This document shows, in pieces, positions 28,958 through 38,984 of a stretch of DNA of 64,000 bases. Source of the DNA: Aquimarina sp. AU474 (GTDB lineage Bacteria; Bacteroidota; Bacteroidia; Flavobacteriales; Flavobacteriaceae). The DNA lies in contig NZ_OMPE01000005.1 of assembly GCF_900312815.1 (NCBI RefSeq), forward strand, positions 248,001 through 312,000. Reading direction: 5' to 3'. Made by a program: the position numbers and the translations under genes. The stretch's first letter is position 1; each line of letters begins with the position of its first letter. Below the pieces are notes generated by a model. That model was not told where the DNA came from and made no database searches. It worked only from the letters and a program-made list of their open reading frames with translations.

Positions 28958-29074
28958 TTACCCTTGTCTTTGTTTAAATCTAGGATTCTTTTTATTAATC
29001 ACGTAAAGTCGGCCTTTTCTACGCACAATCTTGCACTCGGCACTTCTCTTTTTTATTGATGCTCTTACTTTCAT
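28958..29074 (-). CDS. rpmJ: 50S ribosomal protein L36 (zinc-independent form)
   Basis: The 38-residue frame from ATG at 29074 reads [20 protein letters not shown] and continues with [18 protein letters not shown]. That is a complete L36 of the small large-subunit family. Only one cysteine (Cys14) remains of the CCCH zinc ligands, so this is the zinc-free variant. It is preceded by a 115-base gap containing a promoter-like pair of elements, and rpsM follows two bases after its stop. Confidence 0.95.
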   Translation of the reverse strand: MKVRASIKKRSAECKIVRRKGRLYVINKKNPRFKQRQG

Positions 29075-29145
29075 CTCTTTTTATTTAATACCTAAAAACA
29101 TTTCTTGTTTTCAGATGGTATCATTAACAAGATTTTTTCAGCCTG

Positions 29146-29175
29146 CAAAACTACAGAAAAAATCTTAAATAACAA
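29146..29175 (-). promoter_or_regulatory. Internal promoter before rpmJ-rpsM-rpsK-rpsD-rpoA-rplQ
   Basis: On the minus strand TTG (29173-29175) is followed after 19 bases by TAGTTTTG (29146-29153), matching the Bacteroidota -33/-7 arrangement. It lies in the 115-base gap between infA and rpmJ and would give a leader of about 65 bases. A nine-base inverted repeat (GATTTTTTC 29131-29139 with GAAAAAATC 29156-29164) overlaps it. Confidence 0.5.
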
Positions 29176-29189
29176 TATTATTAAATTAT

Positions 29190-29405
29190 TTAGTATCTAT
29201 ATGTTATACGAGCCTTTGATAAATCATAAGGACTCATTTCTAACTTCACCTTATCACCTGGTAATAATTTTATGTAATGCATACGCATTTTACCAGAGAT
29301 ATGAGCTGTCACTACGTGACCATTTTCAAGCTCTACACGAAACATTGCATTAGACAATGCTTCAATGATACTCCCGTCTTGTTCTATTGCTGGTTGTTTT
29401 GCCAT
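29190..29405 (-). CDS. infA: Translation initiation factor IF-1
   Basis: IF-1 binds the ribosomal A site during initiation. The 71 residues form the single OB fold expected of the family ([55 protein letters not shown]). The start overlaps the secY stop by one base, which suggests translational coupling. The map gene that lies between these two in many bacteria is missing here. Confidence 0.97.
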   Translation of the reverse strand: MAKQPAIEQDGSIIEALSNAMFRVELENGHVVTAHISGKMRMHYIKLLPGDKVKLEMSPYDLSKARITYRY

Positions 29406-30745
29406 TATGCTACTGCTTTACGGTTTTTACCAGATTTCATTAATCCATCATAATGTCTGTTTAACAAATATGAATTAACCTGCTGCATTGTATCTATAGC
29501 AACACCTACCATAATAAGTAGAGATGTTCCTCCAAAAAACAATGCCCATCCTTGTTGCACATTTAACAATTTCACCGCTATAGCTGGAAAGATTGCTATT
29601 AATGCCAAGAATATTGAACCTGGTAAGGTTATTTGAGACATAATTTTATCCAAATACTCTGCTGTTTCGCTTCCTGGACGTATCCCCGGAATAAAACCAC
29701 CGCTTCGTTTTAGATCATCTGCCATTTTATTTGTTGGAACTGTAATTGCCGTATAAAAATATGTGAATACAATAATTAATAATGCAAACACAATATTATA
29801 CCACATCCCAAAAATATCACTAAATGCCGCTGTTATACCTTGAGCAGTTTCAGATTCTGAAATATTACCAGCGATTAAACCAGGAACAAACATAATTGCC
29901 TGAGCAAAGATAATTGGCATTACTCCTGAAGCATTTAACTTTAAAGGAATATACTGACGTGATCCAAAAACGTTCTTTTCATAGCCACCACTAGCTGTTC
30001 TTCTAGCATACTGCACTGGTATTTGACGCACGGCCATGACCAGTAATACCGAAGCTAGAATAATAACAAACCAGATTACTAATTCGATTAATACCATAAT
30101 CATTCCTCCTCCATCACCAGAAACTCTCGACGAGAAATTCTGAACAAAAGACTGAGGTAAAGTAGCTATAATACCAACCATTATTAGTAAGGAAATACCA
30201 TTACCAATACCTTTATCCGTAATTTTTTCACCTAACCACATTGCAAAAATACAACCTGTGGTAAGTATGATTACAGAAGATACAACAAAAACGGTCTGAT
30301 TTTGAAGAACAAACGCCTCTGGAGGAAGTGTCGCAAACAGGTTATAAATATATCCTGGTCCTTGAACCAAAGTAATAGCAATTGTTAACCAACGCGTAAT
30401 TTGGTTGATTTTTTTCCTACCACTTTCTCCTTCTTTTTGTAGTTTTTGAAGATAAGGTATTGCAATACCCATCAACTGCACAACAATCGAAGCCGATATA
30501 TATGGCATAATACCAAGAGCAAATACTGAAGCATTTGCAAATGCCCCACCAGTAAATGCATTAAGCAATCCTAACAAACCATCCTGCGTCTGGGTTCCTA
30601 GATTTGCTAATTCTGATGCATCCACACCAGGGAGTACAACTTGCGCTCCAAAACGATAAACTAAAAGTAACCCTAGTGTAACTAAGATTCTATTCTTTAG
30701 TTCTTCAATTTTCCAAATGTTTTTTATTGTATCAATAAATTTCAT
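29405..30745 (-). CDS. secY: Preprotein translocase subunit SecY
   Basis: SecY is the channel of the Sec translocon in the inner membrane. The 446 residues contain ten hydrophobic segments, the N-terminal [18 protein letters not shown], the plug region and the cytoplasmic loops contacting ribosome and SecA (around [15 protein letters not shown] and [13 protein letters not shown]). It follows rplO by ten bases and overlaps infA by one base. adk is absent downstream. Confidence 0.97.
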   Translation of the reverse strand: MKFIDTIKNIWKIEELKNRILVTLGLLLVYRFGAQVVLPGVDASELANLGTQTQDGLLGLLNAFTGGAFANASVFALGIMPYISASIVVQLMGIAIPYLQKLQKEGESGRKKINQITRWLTIAITLVQGPGYIYNLFATLPPEAFVLQNQTVFVVSSVIILTTGCIFAMWLGEKITDKGIGNGISLLIMVGIIATLPQSFVQNFSSRVSGDGGGMIMVLIELVIWFVIILASVLLVMAVRQIPVQYARRTASGGYEKNVFGSRQYIPLKLNASGVMPIIFAQAIMFVPGLIAGNISESETAQGITAAFSDIFGMWYNIVFALLIIVFTYFYTAITVPTNKMADDLKRSGGFIPGIRPGSETAEYLDKIMSQITLPGSIFLALIAIFPAIAVKLLNVQQGWALFFGGTSLLIMVGVAIDTMQQVNSYLLNRHYDGLMKSGKNRKAVA

Positions 30746-30755
30746 GAATTGTTTA

Positions 30756-31208
30756 TTATAAGGTTACTGCTTCACCACCCGCAGCTTCTATAGCTGCTTT
30801 TGCTGTGGCTGTAAATTTGTGAGCTGAGACTTTCAATTTCGCCTTCAATTCACCTCTTCCCAGTATCTTTACCAAATCATTTTTCCCAGCAAGACGAGTA
30901 GCTAAAATCACATCAATATCAACTGTATCCTTAATCTTACCTTCATCTACTAATTTTTGTAGCGTGTCAAGATTAATTCCTTGATATTCTTTTCTATTGA
31001 TATTCTTAAAACCAAATTTTGGTACACGTCTCTGAAGTGGCATTTGACCTCCTTCAAAACCGATCTTTTTAGAATATCCAGAACGAGATTTTGCTCCTTT
31101 ATGTCCACGAGCCGCAGTTCCTCCCTTTCCAGAACCTTGTCCACGACCCAATCGCTTATTGTTATTTTTTACCGAACCTGCAGCAGGTTTTAAGTTACTT
31201 AAATCCAT
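30756..31208 (-). CDS. rplO: 50S ribosomal protein L15
   Basis: L15 is a late-assembly large-subunit protein. The 150 residues have the glycine/lysine-rich N-terminal arm (RLGRGQGSGKGGTAARGHKG) and the KIGFEGGQMPLQRRVPKFGF segment, with the C-terminal globular domain ending AAGGEAVTL. Spacing of nine bases to rpmD and ten to secY fits the spc operon. Confidence 0.97.
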   Translation of the reverse strand: MDLSNLKPAAGSVKNNNKRLGRGQGSGKGGTAARGHKGAKSRSGYSKKIGFEGGQMPLQRRVPKFGFKNINRKEYQGINLDTLQKLVDEGKIKDTVDIDVILATRLAGKNDLVKILGRGELKAKLKVSAHKFTATAKAAIEAAGGEAVTL

Positions 31209-31217
31209 GTGCTATAA

Positions 31218-31397
31218 TTATTTTGTTTCAACAGAAACTAAATGTTTAACTTTATTTACCATCCCAAGGATATTAGGAGTATCATCATGCTCCACAACCT
31301 GGCCGATCTTTCTAAGACCTAAAGCCTCTAGAGTTCTCTTTTGTCTCTGAGTACGATTAATCGCGCTCTTTACTTTAGTAATTTTAATCTTTGCCAT
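31218..31397 (-). CDS. rpmD: 50S ribosomal protein L30
   Basis: The 59-residue frame from the ATG at 31397 reads MAKIKITKVKSAINRTQRQK, then RTLEALGLRKIGQVVEHDD and a C-terminal VSVETK. It matches bacterial L30 in length and in the two-strand, two-helix pattern. It sits in its standard place, 11 bases after rpsE and nine before rplO. Confidence 0.95.
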   Translation of the reverse strand: MAKIKITKVKSAINRTQRQKRTLEALGLRKIGQVVEHDDTPNILGMVNKVKHLVSVETK

Positions 31398-31408
31398 CGT
31401 TCTATTAT

Positions 31409-31933
31409 TTATCCTTTAAACACTTTCTCAAGTGAAACACCACGCTGTTTTGCTACTTGCTGCGCACTACGCATTTGCAACAAAGCATCAAACGTTGCTT
31501 TCACCACATTGTGTGGGTTAGACGATCCTTGATTCTTAGAAAGTACATCATGTACTCCAACAGCTTCTAATACTGCACGAATTGCACCACCGGCAATTAC
31601 TCCTGTACCGGTTGCTGCAGGCAATAATAATACTCTTGCTCCACCATACTTACCTTTTTGTTCATGAGGTAATGTACCTTTATGTAGTGGTATACGAACC
31701 AAATTCTTTTTTGCATCTTCTACTGCCTTAGCGATAGCTTCAGCTACCTCTTTGGACTTACCAAGGCCATGACCTACAACACCATTTTCATCACCAACAA
31801 CAACGATTGCAGAGAATCCAAATGCTCTACCACCTTTTGTTACTTTGGTTACACGTTGTACACCAACTAAACGATCTTTAAGTTCAAGTCCACTTGGTTT
31901 TACTAATTCTGCGTTTTTATATTTCTGATACAT
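31409..31933 (-). CDS. rpsE: 30S ribosomal protein S5
   Basis: S5 supports decoding fidelity and lies at the mRNA entry. The 174 residues have the N-terminal double-stranded RNA-binding-like domain ([18 protein letters not shown], the loop where spectinomycin resistance changes occur) and the C-terminal domain with [19 protein letters not shown]. It lies six bases after rplR. Confidence 0.97.
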   Translation of the reverse strand: MYQKYKNAELVKPSGLELKDRLVGVQRVTKVTKGGRAFGFSAIVVVGDENGVVGHGLGKSKEVAEAIAKAVEDAKKNLVRIPLHKGTLPHEQKGKYGGARVLLLPAATGTGVIAGGAIRAVLEAVGVHDVLSKNQGSSNPHNVVKATFDALLQMRSAQQVAKQRGVSLEKVFKG

Positions 31934-31939
31934 AATTTC

Positions 31940-32296
31940 TTAGAATTTAAGTCCTGCTTCTCTAGCACCATCTGCTAATGATTTTACTCTACCGTGGTAC
32001 AAATACCCACCTCTATCAAAGGATACAGTTTCTATACCAGCTTTCTTAGCTTTTTCAGCAAGAGTCTTACCAACCAAGTTTGCTTTTTCTATTTTGTTTC
32101 CTGATGCTTTAACAATATCTTTATCTCTAGAAGAAGCTGCACTGATAGTTTTACCAGTAACATCATCTATGATTTGAGCATAGATTTCTTTATTACTTCT
32201 ATAAACAGATAATCTAGGACGTTGCTCTGTTCCGCTTACATTTCCACGGATTCGCTTTCTTATCTTTAATCTTCTTAAGTCTTTTGAGAATGCCAT
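31940..32296 (-). CDS. rplR: 50S ribosomal protein L18
   Basis: L18 binds 5S rRNA with L5. The 118 residues show the basic N-terminus ([15 protein letters not shown]), [19 protein letters not shown] and the C-terminal [24 protein letters not shown]. It lies 11 bases after rplF and six before rpsE. Confidence 0.97.
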   Translation of the reverse strand: MAFSKDLRRLKIRKRIRGNVSGTEQRPRLSVYRSNKEIYAQIIDDVTGKTISAASSRDKDIVKASGNKIEKANLVGKTLAEKAKKAGIETVSFDRGGYLYHGRVKSLADGAREAGLKF

Positions 32297-32307
32297 AACG
32301 TTAGTTA

Positions 32308-32850
32308 TTATGCAGATTTACCTGCTTTTCTTCTTAATTGTTCTCCTACGAATTTAATTCCTTTCCCTTTGTAAGGTTCTGGTTTACGGAAGCCTCTAAT
32401 TTTAGCTGCTACCTGTCCAACCAACTGCTTATCATGAGAAGTTAATTTTACGATAGGGTTTTTACCTTTTTCAGAAATAGTTTCTACTTTAATTTCTGGC
32501 GCAACATCCAAAACAATGTTGTGAGAAAATCCAAGTGCTAAATCTAATTTCTGACCTTGATTAGAGGCTCTATAACCAACCCCTACTAATTCTAACTCTT
32601 TAGTAAATCCTTCTGACACACCTTGAACCATATTATTAATCAAAGCTCTATATAATCCGTGCTTTGCTTTATGATCCTTTGCATCACTAGGTCTTTCTAA
32701 AGTTACCTGGCCTTCCTCAACCTTAACATCAATACTATCAATTTCTTGAGAAAGCTCTCCTAATTTTCCTTTAACAGTAACAACATTACCTGTCACTTCA
32801 ATAGTGACACCAGACGGGATAGTTACTGGATTTTTTCCTATTCTTGACAT
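32308..32850 (-). CDS. rplF: 50S ribosomal protein L6
   Basis: L6 contacts the sarcin-ricin loop region. The 180 residues contain two tandem L6 folds and the C-terminal signature [22 protein letters not shown]. Start [15 protein letters not shown] is typical. It lies 20 bases after rpsH and 11 before rplR. Confidence 0.97.
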   Translation of the reverse strand: MSRIGKNPVTIPSGVTIEVTGNVVTVKGKLGELSQEIDSIDVKVEEGQVTLERPSDAKDHKAKHGLYRALINNMVQGVSEGFTKELELVGVGYRASNQGQKLDLALGFSHNIVLDVAPEIKVETISEKGKNPIVKLTSHDKQLVGQVAAKIRGFRKPEPYKGKGIKFVGEQLRRKAGKSA

Positions 32851-32870
32851 TTCTTTTGTCTTTTATACTG

Positions 32871-33269
32871 TTAATATACGTAACAAAGTACTTCACCACC
32901 CACATTCTCATGTCTTGCCTGTTTACCAGTCATTACACCATGAGATGTTGATATTATCGCAATTCCTAATCCATTAAGAATTCTAGGAATATCACTAGAT
33001 CCTGCATATTTACGCAAACCAGGTTTACTGATTCTTTGTAATTCTTTAATTACAGGTTCTTTTGTGAGTTTATCGTACTTAAGCGCTATTTTGATCGCAC
33101 CTTGCGTGGTACTATCATCAAACTTATAACTTAAAATATATCCTTGATCGAATAATATTTTTGTGATCTCTTTTTTAACCTTCGATGCAGGAATCTCAAC
33201 TACTCTATGTTGAGCACTATTTGCATTACGAATTCTGGTTAAATAATCTGCTATAGGATCTGTATTCAT
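32871..33269 (-). CDS. rpsH: 30S ribosomal protein S8
   Basis: S8 is a primary 16S rRNA binder and the translational repressor of the spc operon in E. coli. The 132 residues begin [16 protein letters not shown] and end with the S8 signature [18 protein letters not shown] and [10 protein letters not shown] 68-base spacer with a seven-base hairpin separates it from rpsN. Confidence 0.97.
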   Translation of the reverse strand: MNTDPIADYLTRIRNANSAQHRVVEIPASKVKKEITKILFDQGYILSYKFDDSTTQGAIKIALKYDKLTKEPVIKELQRISKPGLRKYAGSSDIPRILNGLGIAIISTSHGVMTGKQARHENVGGEVLCYVY

Positions 33270-33287
33270 TATATATAATTTATGGTC

Positions 33288-33323
33288 TTGGTTTTCAACT
33301 TCTTTAGCCGAACCTTAAACCAA
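33288..33323 (-). promoter_or_regulatory. Hairpin in the rpsN-rpsH spacer
   Basis: Arms TTGGTTT (33317-33323 on the minus strand) and AAACCAA (33288-33294) enclose a 22-base loop, in an unusually long spacer just before the S8 gene. It could be an S8 target by analogy with E. coli spc regulation, but the E. coli site lies elsewhere, so this is inference. Confidence 0.3.
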
Positions 33324-33337
33324 TTAATTTTTTATTA

Positions 33338-33607
33338 TTACCAACTAGCTTTTGTTACTCCAGGAATTAATCCTTTGTTAGCCATTTCTCTAAACGTTAC
33401 ACGAGAAATTCCGAACTGACGCATATATCCTTTTGGTCTTCCTGTTAGTTTACAACGATTATGCTTACGGATTGGAGAAGCATTTTTTGGTAACTTCTGT
33501 AACGCTTCGTAATCTCCAGCTTCTTTTAAAGCCTTACGCTTTTCAGCATACTTAGCAACAGTTTTAGCTCTCTTCACCTCGCGGGCTTTCATTGATTCTT
33601 TAGCCAT
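33338..33607 (-). CDS. rpsN: 30S ribosomal protein S14 (long, zinc-independent form)
   Basis: S14 sits in the small-subunit head. The 89-residue length and a single cysteine (in [17 protein letters not shown]) mark the C- type without a zinc ribbon. The closing [18 protein letters not shown] is characteristic. It lies two bases after rplE; the next gene, rpsH, follows after a 68-base spacer. Confidence 0.97.
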   Translation of the reverse strand: MAKESMKAREVKRAKTVAKYAEKRKALKEAGDYEALQKLPKNASPIRKHNRCKLTGRPKGYMRQFGISRVTFREMANKGLIPGVTKASW

Positions 33608-33609
33608 AA

Positions 33610-34161
33610 TTAATTCTTTTTAAAAGGTAATCCTAGTTCTGTTAACAATGATTTTGCTTCTTTATCAGTCTTAGCTGAAGTTTCGAATGTGATATTCATT
33701 CCTGAAATCTTATTTACCTTATCGATATCAATTTCTGGAAAGATAATCTGTTCTAAAATTCCTAAAGAATAATTACCTCTACCATCAAAACCAGTCGCTT
33801 TGATTCCACCAAAATCTCTAACACGTGGTAACGCTGAAGTAATCAAACGATCTAAAAATTCATACATTCTTTCTCCTCTTAACGTAACCTTTGCTCCAAT
33901 TGGCATTCCTTTACGTAATTTGAAAGAAGCAACATCTTTTTTAGATATTGTCGCTACTGCTTTTTGACCAGTGATTGTAGTTAATTCGTCTACTGCGTAG
34001 TCTATTAACTTTTTATCTGCTACTGCCGCACCAACACCTCTACTTAAAACTATTTTTTTAAGTTTAGGCACCTGCATTACATTATCATAGCTAAATTCTT
34101 CTGTAAGAGTTGACACTACTCTGTCTTTATACTCTTGTTTTAATCTCGGGATATAAGCCAT
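33610..34161 (-). CDS. rplE: 50S ribosomal protein L5
   Basis: L5 binds 5S rRNA and forms bridges to S13. The 183 residues contain [43 protein letters not shown] and the C-terminal [20 protein letters not shown]. It is tightly packed, with two bases to rplX and two to rpsN. Confidence 0.97.
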   Translation of the reverse strand: MAYIPRLKQEYKDRVVSTLTEEFSYDNVMQVPKLKKIVLSRGVGAAVADKKLIDYAVDELTTITGQKAVATISKKDVASFKLRKGMPIGAKVTLRGERMYEFLDRLITSALPRVRDFGGIKATGFDGRGNYSLGILEQIIFPEIDIDKVNKISGMNITFETSAKTDKEAKSLLTELGLPFKKN

Positions 34162-34163
34162 AA

Positions 34164-34490
34164 CTATATTACTTCATTAGATTTTTTAGAAAATCTCACT
34201 TTCTTATCTCCTTCTACTCTATACCCAACTCTTGTAGCTTCCCCTTTAGAGGTCATTAGAGCAAGGTTTGAAATATGAATAGGAGCTTCTTTTTCAACAA
34301 TACCTCCTTGAGGGTTTTGTGCACTTGGCTTAGCATGTTTCTTAACCACATTTACACCCTCAACGATTGCTTTATTTTCTTCACGTAGCACTTTAATTAC
34401 TTTACCAGTAACATCATTATTTGGAGTACTCTTGTGAGCACCAGCAATAACTTTAACTACGTCTCCTGTTTTAATCTTTAACTTTGTCAT
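34164..34490 (-). CDS. rplX: 50S ribosomal protein L24
   Basis: L24 starts large-subunit assembly. The protein has the KOW motif ([13 protein letters not shown]) at its N-terminus and the [24 protein letters not shown] segment. Two ATGs are available, at 34496 and 34490. The second gives [14 protein letters not shown] and 108 residues, closer to flavobacterial relatives as I recall them, and is used here. It lies between rplN and rplE. Confidence 0.95.
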   Translation of the reverse strand: MTKLKIKTGDVVKVIAGAHKSTPNNDVTGKVIKVLREENKAIVEGVNVVKKHAKPSAQNPQGGIVEKEAPIHISNLALMTSKGEATRVGYRVEGDKKVRFSKKSNEVI

Positions 34491-34502
34491 TTTCATTAAA
34501 TA

Positions 34503-34871
34503 TTAAAGCACTTCTGGCGCTAGTGAAACAATCTTCATGAATTGCTTATCACGAAGTTCTCTTGCCACAGGGCCAAATACACGTGTTCCTCTCATTTCGC
34601 CAGCAGGGTTCAAAAGAACACATGCATTATCATCGAAACGAATATAAGAACCATCTGGTCTGCGCACTTCTTTCTTAGTACGAACTACAACTGCAGTAGA
34701 AACGGCTCCTTTTTTAATGTTTCCATTAGGAGTTGCTTCTTTTACACTGACAACTATCTTGTCTCCTACAGAGGCGTATCTTCTTCCTGTACCACCTAAA
34801 ACACGAATAACTAAAACTTCTTTACCACCTGTGTTATCGGCTACTTTTAATCTAGACTCTTGTTGTACCAT
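34503..34871 (-). CDS. rplN: 50S ribosomal protein L14
   Basis: L14 forms an inter-subunit bridge. The 122 residues have the conserved start [20 protein letters not shown], the signature [32 protein letters not shown] split over residues 55-85, and [15 protein letters not shown] at the C-terminus. It lies two bases after rpsQ. Confidence 0.97.
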   Translation of the reverse strand: MVQQESRLKVADNTGGKEVLVIRVLGGTGRRYASVGDKIVVSVKEATPNGNIKKGAVSTAVVVRTKKEVRRPDGSYIRFDDNACVLLNPAGEMRGTRVFGPVARELRDKQFMKIVSLAPEVL

Positions 34872-34873
34872 AA

Positions 34874-35131
34874 TTACTTCGCTCTTTCAATTACTTCTAC
34901 TAATCTCCAGCACTTGGTTTTACTTAAAGGTCTTGTTTCCATGATCTTTACTGTATCACCAATATTGCAGTCATTTTTTTCGTCGTGTGCAACGTATTTT
35001 TTCGTTTTCAACACGAACTTTCCGTACATAGGGTGTTTTACTTTTTTCACTTCAGAAACCACAATTGATTTCTGCATTTTGTTACTTGTAACAACTCCTA
35101 TACGCTCTTTTCTTAAGTTTCTTTTTTCCAT
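34874..35131 (-). CDS. rpsQ: 30S ribosomal protein S17
   Basis: S17 is an OB-fold protein binding helices 7 and 11 of 16S rRNA. The 85 residues include [37 protein letters not shown] and [20 protein letters not shown]. It is 12 bases after rpmC and two before rplN. Confidence 0.97.
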   Translation of the reverse strand: MEKRNLRKERIGVVTSNKMQKSIVVSEVKKVKHPMYGKFVLKTKKYVAHDEKNDCNIGDTVKIMETRPLSKTKCWRLVEVIERAK

Positions 35132-35143
35132 CTTTCAGCAGAA

Positions 35144-35338
35144 TTAACCGTTTAATTCTCTTTTTGTTAGCTCTGTAGCCATTCTTGCAATAGATCTTCT
35201 CACTTTACGTAATTGTAAAGGGTTTTCTAAAGGAGACATAGCGTGAGCCATTCTTAAATCTGAATACGCTTTTTGCGTTTTACCAAGTTCCTCTTGTAAT
35301 TCAGCTGTAGACAATTCTTTAACTTCTGATTGCTTCAT
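35144..35338 (-). CDS. rpmC: 50S ribosomal protein L29
   Basis: L29 lies at the peptide exit tunnel and contacts SRP and trigger factor. From the ATG at 35338 the protein has 64 residues (MKQSEVKELSTAELQEELG start, VRRSIARMATELTKREL end), the normal length of the two-helix family. The frame reaches a TTG nine bases upstream, but the ATG is preferred. It lies 11 bases after rplP. Confidence 0.96.
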   Translation of the reverse strand: MKQSEVKELSTAELQEELGKTQKAYSDLRMAHAMSPLENPLQLRKVRRSIARMATELTKRELNG

Positions 35339-35349
35339 AATTCTCAATT

Positions 35350-35769
35350 TTAAGCTTGATAATCTCTAGCTACGATAAACTTAGTTTTAACAGGAAGCTT
35401 TTGAGCTGCCAGACGTAAAGCTTCTTTAGCCACATCATAAGGCACACCACTTATTTCGAATAATATTCTTCCTGGTTTCACTACTGCTGCCCAATACTCA
35501 ACAGCACCTTTTCCTTTACCCATACGTACTTCAAGAGGTTTCTTTGTAATAGGCTTGTCTGGGAAAATTTTAATCCACAGAGAACCTTCTCTTTTCATAT
35601 AACGAGTAGCAGAAATACGAGCTGCTTCTATTTGTCTAGCAGTAACAAAACTTGAATCTAATGATTTGATTCCGAAAGTCCCGTTAGAAAGTGTATGTCC
35701 TCTTTGAGACAAACCTTTCATACGTCCTTTTTGTTGCTTACGGAATTTTGTTCTTTTAGGCTGTAACAT
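35350..35769 (-). CDS. rplP: 50S ribosomal protein L16
   Basis: L16 helps position tRNA in the A site. The 139 residues open [19 protein letters not shown] and contain [36 protein letters not shown] and the C-terminal [13 protein letters not shown]. It sits between rpsC (20 bases) and rpmC. Confidence 0.97.
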   Translation of the reverse strand: MLQPKRTKFRKQQKGRMKGLSQRGHTLSNGTFGIKSLDSSFVTARQIEAARISATRYMKREGSLWIKIFPDKPITKKPLEVRMGKGKGAVEYWAAVVKPGRILFEISGVPYDVAKEALRLAAQKLPVKTKFIVARDYQA

Positions 35770-35789
35770 TGTTAATTTACTTTAAAAAA

Positions 35790-36515
35790 TTACTTTCTAC
35801 GACGTGATTTATTATTTCCACCACTTCGTCCACCCCTGTCACCTTTTCCTTGTTTTTTGGATAAACCAACCAAAGGAGAAAGTTCTCTCTTACCATATAC
35901 TTCGCCTTTCATGATCCATACTTTCACACCCAATCTACCATAAGTAGTGTGAGCTTCTACCAAAGCATAATCTATGTCAGCTCTAAATGTTGATAAAGGA
36001 ATACGACCTTCTTTATAAGACTCTGAACGTGCCATCTCTGCACCATTCAAACGTCCTGAAATCTGAATCTTAATACCTTCTGCATTCATTCTAATTGCAG
36101 CTGCAATAGCCATCTTGATAGCACGACGATATGAAATACGACTTTCAATCTGTCTTGCTACACTAGATCCAACTAAAAATGCATCAAGTTCTGGTCTTTT
36201 GATTTCAAAGATATTGATCTGAACTTCTTTATCAGTAATCTTCTTAAGCTCTTCTTTTAACTTGTCTACCTCTTGACCACCTTTTCCGATAATAATACCA
36301 GGTCTAGCAGTAGTGATAGTAACGGTTACAAGTTTAAGCGTACGCTCAATAATCACTCTAGATACACTAGCTTTAGATAAACGTGCGTGTACATACTTTC
36401 TAATCTTATCGTCTTCGGCAAGTTTATCACCGTAGTCATTACCTCCATACCAGTTGGACTCCCATCCTCTGATGATACCAAGGCGATTTCCGATTGGATT
36501 TGTCTTCTGTCCCAT
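35790..36515 (-). CDS. rpsC: 30S ribosomal protein S3
   Basis: S3 forms the mRNA entry tunnel with S4 and S5. The 241 residues comprise the N-terminal segment ([20 protein letters not shown]), a KH domain with [18 protein letters not shown] and the C-terminal domain ([21 protein letters not shown] in two parts). It ends in a Gly/Arg/Lys-rich tail. It lies eight bases after rplV. Confidence 0.97.
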   Translation of the reverse strand: MGQKTNPIGNRLGIIRGWESNWYGGNDYGDKLAEDDKIRKYVHARLSKASVSRVIIERTLKLVTVTITTARPGIIIGKGGQEVDKLKEELKKITDKEVQINIFEIKRPELDAFLVGSSVARQIESRISYRRAIKMAIAAAIRMNAEGIKIQISGRLNGAEMARSESYKEGRIPLSTFRADIDYALVEAHTTYGRLGVKVWIMKGEVYGKRELSPLVGLSKKQGKGDRGGRSGGNNKSRRRK

Positions 36516-36523
36516 AGTTTATA

Positions 36524-36931
36524 TTAGCTTTGTGTATTATTTTTTGCTGCAACCACGATAGTAACATGATTAGAGCGTTTTCTTATTCTGTGTGCACGAC
36601 CTTGTGGAGCTGGACGAAGTCTTTTCAACATACTTCCTCCATCTACACGGATCTCTTTTACAAAAAGATCAGCATCTTCGATGCTAGCGTCTTCATTTTT
36701 CGCCTGCCAGTTAGCAATTGCAGAAAGCAATAACTTTTCTAAACGACGTGATGCTTCTTTAGGACTAAATCTAAGAATCTGAAGCGCCTTTTCAACTTTC
36801 TCACCACGAACTAAATCAGCGACTAAACGCATTTTACGTGGTGACGTAGGACAGTTATTAAGCTTAGCAAAAGCAATTTGCTTTTTCTCTTCCTTAATTC
36901 TATCTGCCATTTCTCTTTTACGAACTCCCAT
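36524..36931 (-). CDS. rplV: 50S ribosomal protein L22
   Basis: L22 lines the exit tunnel and is a known site of macrolide resistance changes. The 135 residues have the conserved [19 protein letters not shown] near the N-terminus and the hairpin region [20 protein letters not shown] then [16 protein letters not shown]. About 20 extra charged residues precede the core, as in other Bacteroidota. It lies eight bases after rpsS. Confidence 0.96.
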   Translation of the reverse strand: MGVRKREMADRIKEEKKQIAFAKLNNCPTSPRKMRLVADLVRGEKVEKALQILRFSPKEASRRLEKLLLSAIANWQAKNEDASIEDADLFVKEIRVDGGSMLKRLRPAPQGRAHRIRKRSNHVTIVVAAKNNTQS

Positions 36932-36939
36932 GACTTAAA

Positions 36940-37218
36940 TTATTTTTTACCTTTATTTTTAGCACCAGCGTGCCCTCTAAAGGAACGTGTTGGCGAAAAT
37001 TCTCCTAATTTATGACCTACCATATTTTCTGTAACATATACTGGTACAAATTGGCGACCATTGTGAACTGCAATTGTTTGCCCTACAAAGTCAGGAGTAA
37101 TCATAGATGCTCTTGACCAAGTCTTTATAACCGACTTTTTATTAGCTTCTACATTCGCAGCTACTTTTTTCTCTAACTTATAGTGAACGTAAGGTCCTTT
37201 TTTTAATGAACGTGCCAT
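36940..37218 (-). CDS. rpsS: 30S ribosomal protein S19
   Basis: S19 is part of the small-subunit head and contacts S13. The 92 residues start [19 protein letters not shown] and include [22 protein letters not shown] and the signature [18 protein letters not shown]. It lies six bases after rplB and eight before rplV. Confidence 0.97.
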   Translation of the reverse strand: MARSLKKGPYVHYKLEKKVAANVEANKKSVIKTWSRASMITPDFVGQTIAVHNGRQFVPVYVTENMVGHKLGEFSPTRSFRGHAGAKNKGKK

Positions 37219-37224
37219 ATCTTA

Positions 37225-38049
37225 TTATTTCTTTCTACGTTCTACAATATATTTATTACTCGCTTTCGTCTTAGAACGGGTTCTAAATCCTTTAGCAGGA
37301 AGACCTTTTCTAGAACGTGGGTGACCTCCAGAAGAACGTCCTTCACCACCACCCATTGGGTGATCGACAGGGTTCATTGCAACTGGTCTCGTACGTGGAC
37401 GACGGCCTAACCATCTTGTTCTACCAGCTTTACCGCCAACAACCAATTGATGATCACTGTTCGATATTGCACCTATAGTAGCCATACAATTAACTAGTAC
37501 CATTCTAACCTCACCAGAAGGCAACTTTACCGTAGCAAACTTACCATCTCTAGCCATAAGCTGAGCAAAAGAACCAGCACTACGTGCCATAACAGCACCT
37601 TGACCCGGTCTTAACTCTATACAAGAAATAATTGTACCTAATGGAATATCACTCAACGGCATTGCATTACCAATTTCAGGAGCTACATCGTTTCCAGAAA
37701 CAATATTTTGACCTACCTGAAGACCATTTTGAGCAATTACATAACGCTTCTCACCATCTTGATAGTTTACAAGCGCTATAAATGCAGTTCTGTTTGGATC
37801 GTATTCTATTGTTGCAACTGTAGCAGGAACTCCTTGCTTGTCACGCTTAAAATCTATAATACGATACCTTCTTTTATGACCACCACCCTTGTAGCGCATA
37901 GTCATTTTTCCTTGACTGTTTCTACCTCCAGATCTTTTTTTCGGAGCCAATAGGCTTTTTTCCGGCTTATCAGTAGTAATGGCGTCATACCCATTAACTA
38001 CTCTAAAACGCTGACCTGGGGTAATTGGTTTTAATTTTCTTACTGACAT
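37225..38049 (-). CDS. rplB: 50S ribosomal protein L2
   Basis: L2 is needed for subunit association and peptidyl transfer. The 274 residues show the OB and SH3-like domains ([34 protein letters not shown]) and the catalytic-region signature [20 protein letters not shown] near the C-terminus. It lies nine bases after rplW. Confidence 0.97.
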   Translation of the reverse strand: MSVRKLKPITPGQRFRVVNGYDAITTDKPEKSLLAPKKRSGGRNSQGKMTMRYKGGGHKRRYRIIDFKRDKQGVPATVATIEYDPNRTAFIALVNYQDGEKRYVIAQNGLQVGQNIVSGNDVAPEIGNAMPLSDIPLGTIISCIELRPGQGAVMARSAGSFAQLMARDGKFATVKLPSGEVRMVLVNCMATIGAISNSDHQLVVGGKAGRTRWLGRRPRTRPVAMNPVDHPMGGGEGRSSGGHPRSRKGLPAKGFRTRSKTKASNKYIVERRKK

Positions 38050-38058
38050 TTTTTAGTC

Positions 38059-38349
38059 TTAAAGATTACTATATAAATCAATTACTTCACCTTCCGCCAC
38101 CTGTACAATTGCTTTTTTAATCGCACTTGTTTTACCAGTGACCATCCCCGTTTTTGTATAACGAGTTTTACGGTCTGGACGGACGTTTAATGTACGAACT
38201 TTAGTTACAGATACTCCATAAGCAGCTTCAACTGCTTTTTTGATCTCTACCTTATTCGCTTTTTTATCTACTACAAAACCATAGCGGTTATTCACCTCGC
38301 TATCTGCAGTAGCCTTTTCCGTAATAATAGGTTTTATTAAGATACTCAT
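38059..38349 (-). CDS. rplW: 50S ribosomal protein L23
   Basis: L23 is the docking point for trigger factor and SRP at the exit tunnel. The 96 residues include MSILIKPIITEKATADSEV, KANKVEIKKAVEAAYGVSVTKVRTLNV (residues about 32-58) and a basic loop. It lies five bases after rplD and nine before rplB. Confidence 0.96.
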   Translation of the reverse strand: MSILIKPIITEKATADSEVNNRYGFVVDKKANKVEIKKAVEAAYGVSVTKVRTLNVRPDRKTRYTKTGMVTGKTSAIKKAIVQVAEGEVIDLYSNL

Positions 38350-38354
38350 GGCTT

Positions 38355-38984
38355 CTATTTACTTAAATTCGTTTCAATTCCTTTCAAAGAACCTTCCAAA
38401 AGTACTACTTTATTAGCATTAAGTATTTTGTAAGTACTTAATTCTGAGGTAGTTATAACTTCTGAACCTTTCAAATTGCGTGACGACAAATATACATTAT
38501 TATTTGACTCAGCCAACACAAACAAAGATTTTTTGCTCTCGAGCCCTAAAGACTTCAAAATAGCAGTAAAATTCTTCGTTTTTGGCGCATCAAAATTAAA
38601 GTCTTCAATAACAGTTATTGCCTTATCATTTGCTTTGATACTTAGCGCAGATTTACGCGCTAATTTCTTTAAATTTTTATTCAATTTAAAAGAGTAGCTA
38701 CGTGGTCTAGGACCAAAAATTCTACCTCCTCCTTTAAAAATAGGAGACTTGATACTACCTGCTCTAGCTGTACCAGTTCCTTTTTGCTTCTTGATCTTTC
38801 TGGTACTACCAGTTATCTCTGCACGCTCCTTAGCCTTGTGTGTACCTTGACGTTGATTTGCCAAATACTGTTTCACATCTAAGTACACAGCATGATCGTT
38901 TGGCTCAATACCAAAAACAGCATCAGAAAGGTCTGCCTTTCTTCCTGTTTCTTTTCCGTTTATATCAATTACCGCTACTTTCAT
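38355..38984 (-). CDS. rplD: 50S ribosomal protein L4
   Basis: L4 lines the exit tunnel and in E. coli also represses the S10 operon. The 209 residues contain the extended loop [20 protein letters not shown] and [19 protein letters not shown], and a C-terminal Rossmann-like half. Its start overlaps the rplC stop by one base (translational coupling). Confidence 0.97.
   Translation of the reverse strand: MKVAVIDINGKETGRKADLSDAVFGIEPNDHAVYLDVKQYLANQRQGTHKAKERAEITGSTRKIKKQKGTGTARAGSIKSPIFKGGGRIFGPRPRSYSFKLNKNLKKLARKSALSIKANDKAITVIEDFNFDAPKTKNFTAILKSLGLESKKSLFVLAESNNNVYLSSRNLKGSEVITTSELSTYKILNANKVVLLEGSLKGIETNLSK

Noticed and set aside
29075..29189. Search for map or adk between secY, infA and rpmJ
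   Set aside because: The gap is 115 bases and holds no coding sequence; these genes are simply not in this cluster.
34542..35147. Plus-strand frames opposite rplN, rpsQ and rpmC, and similar ones elsewhere in the cluster
   Set aside because: They are antisense shadows of strongly conserved ribosomal genes, with no own signals.
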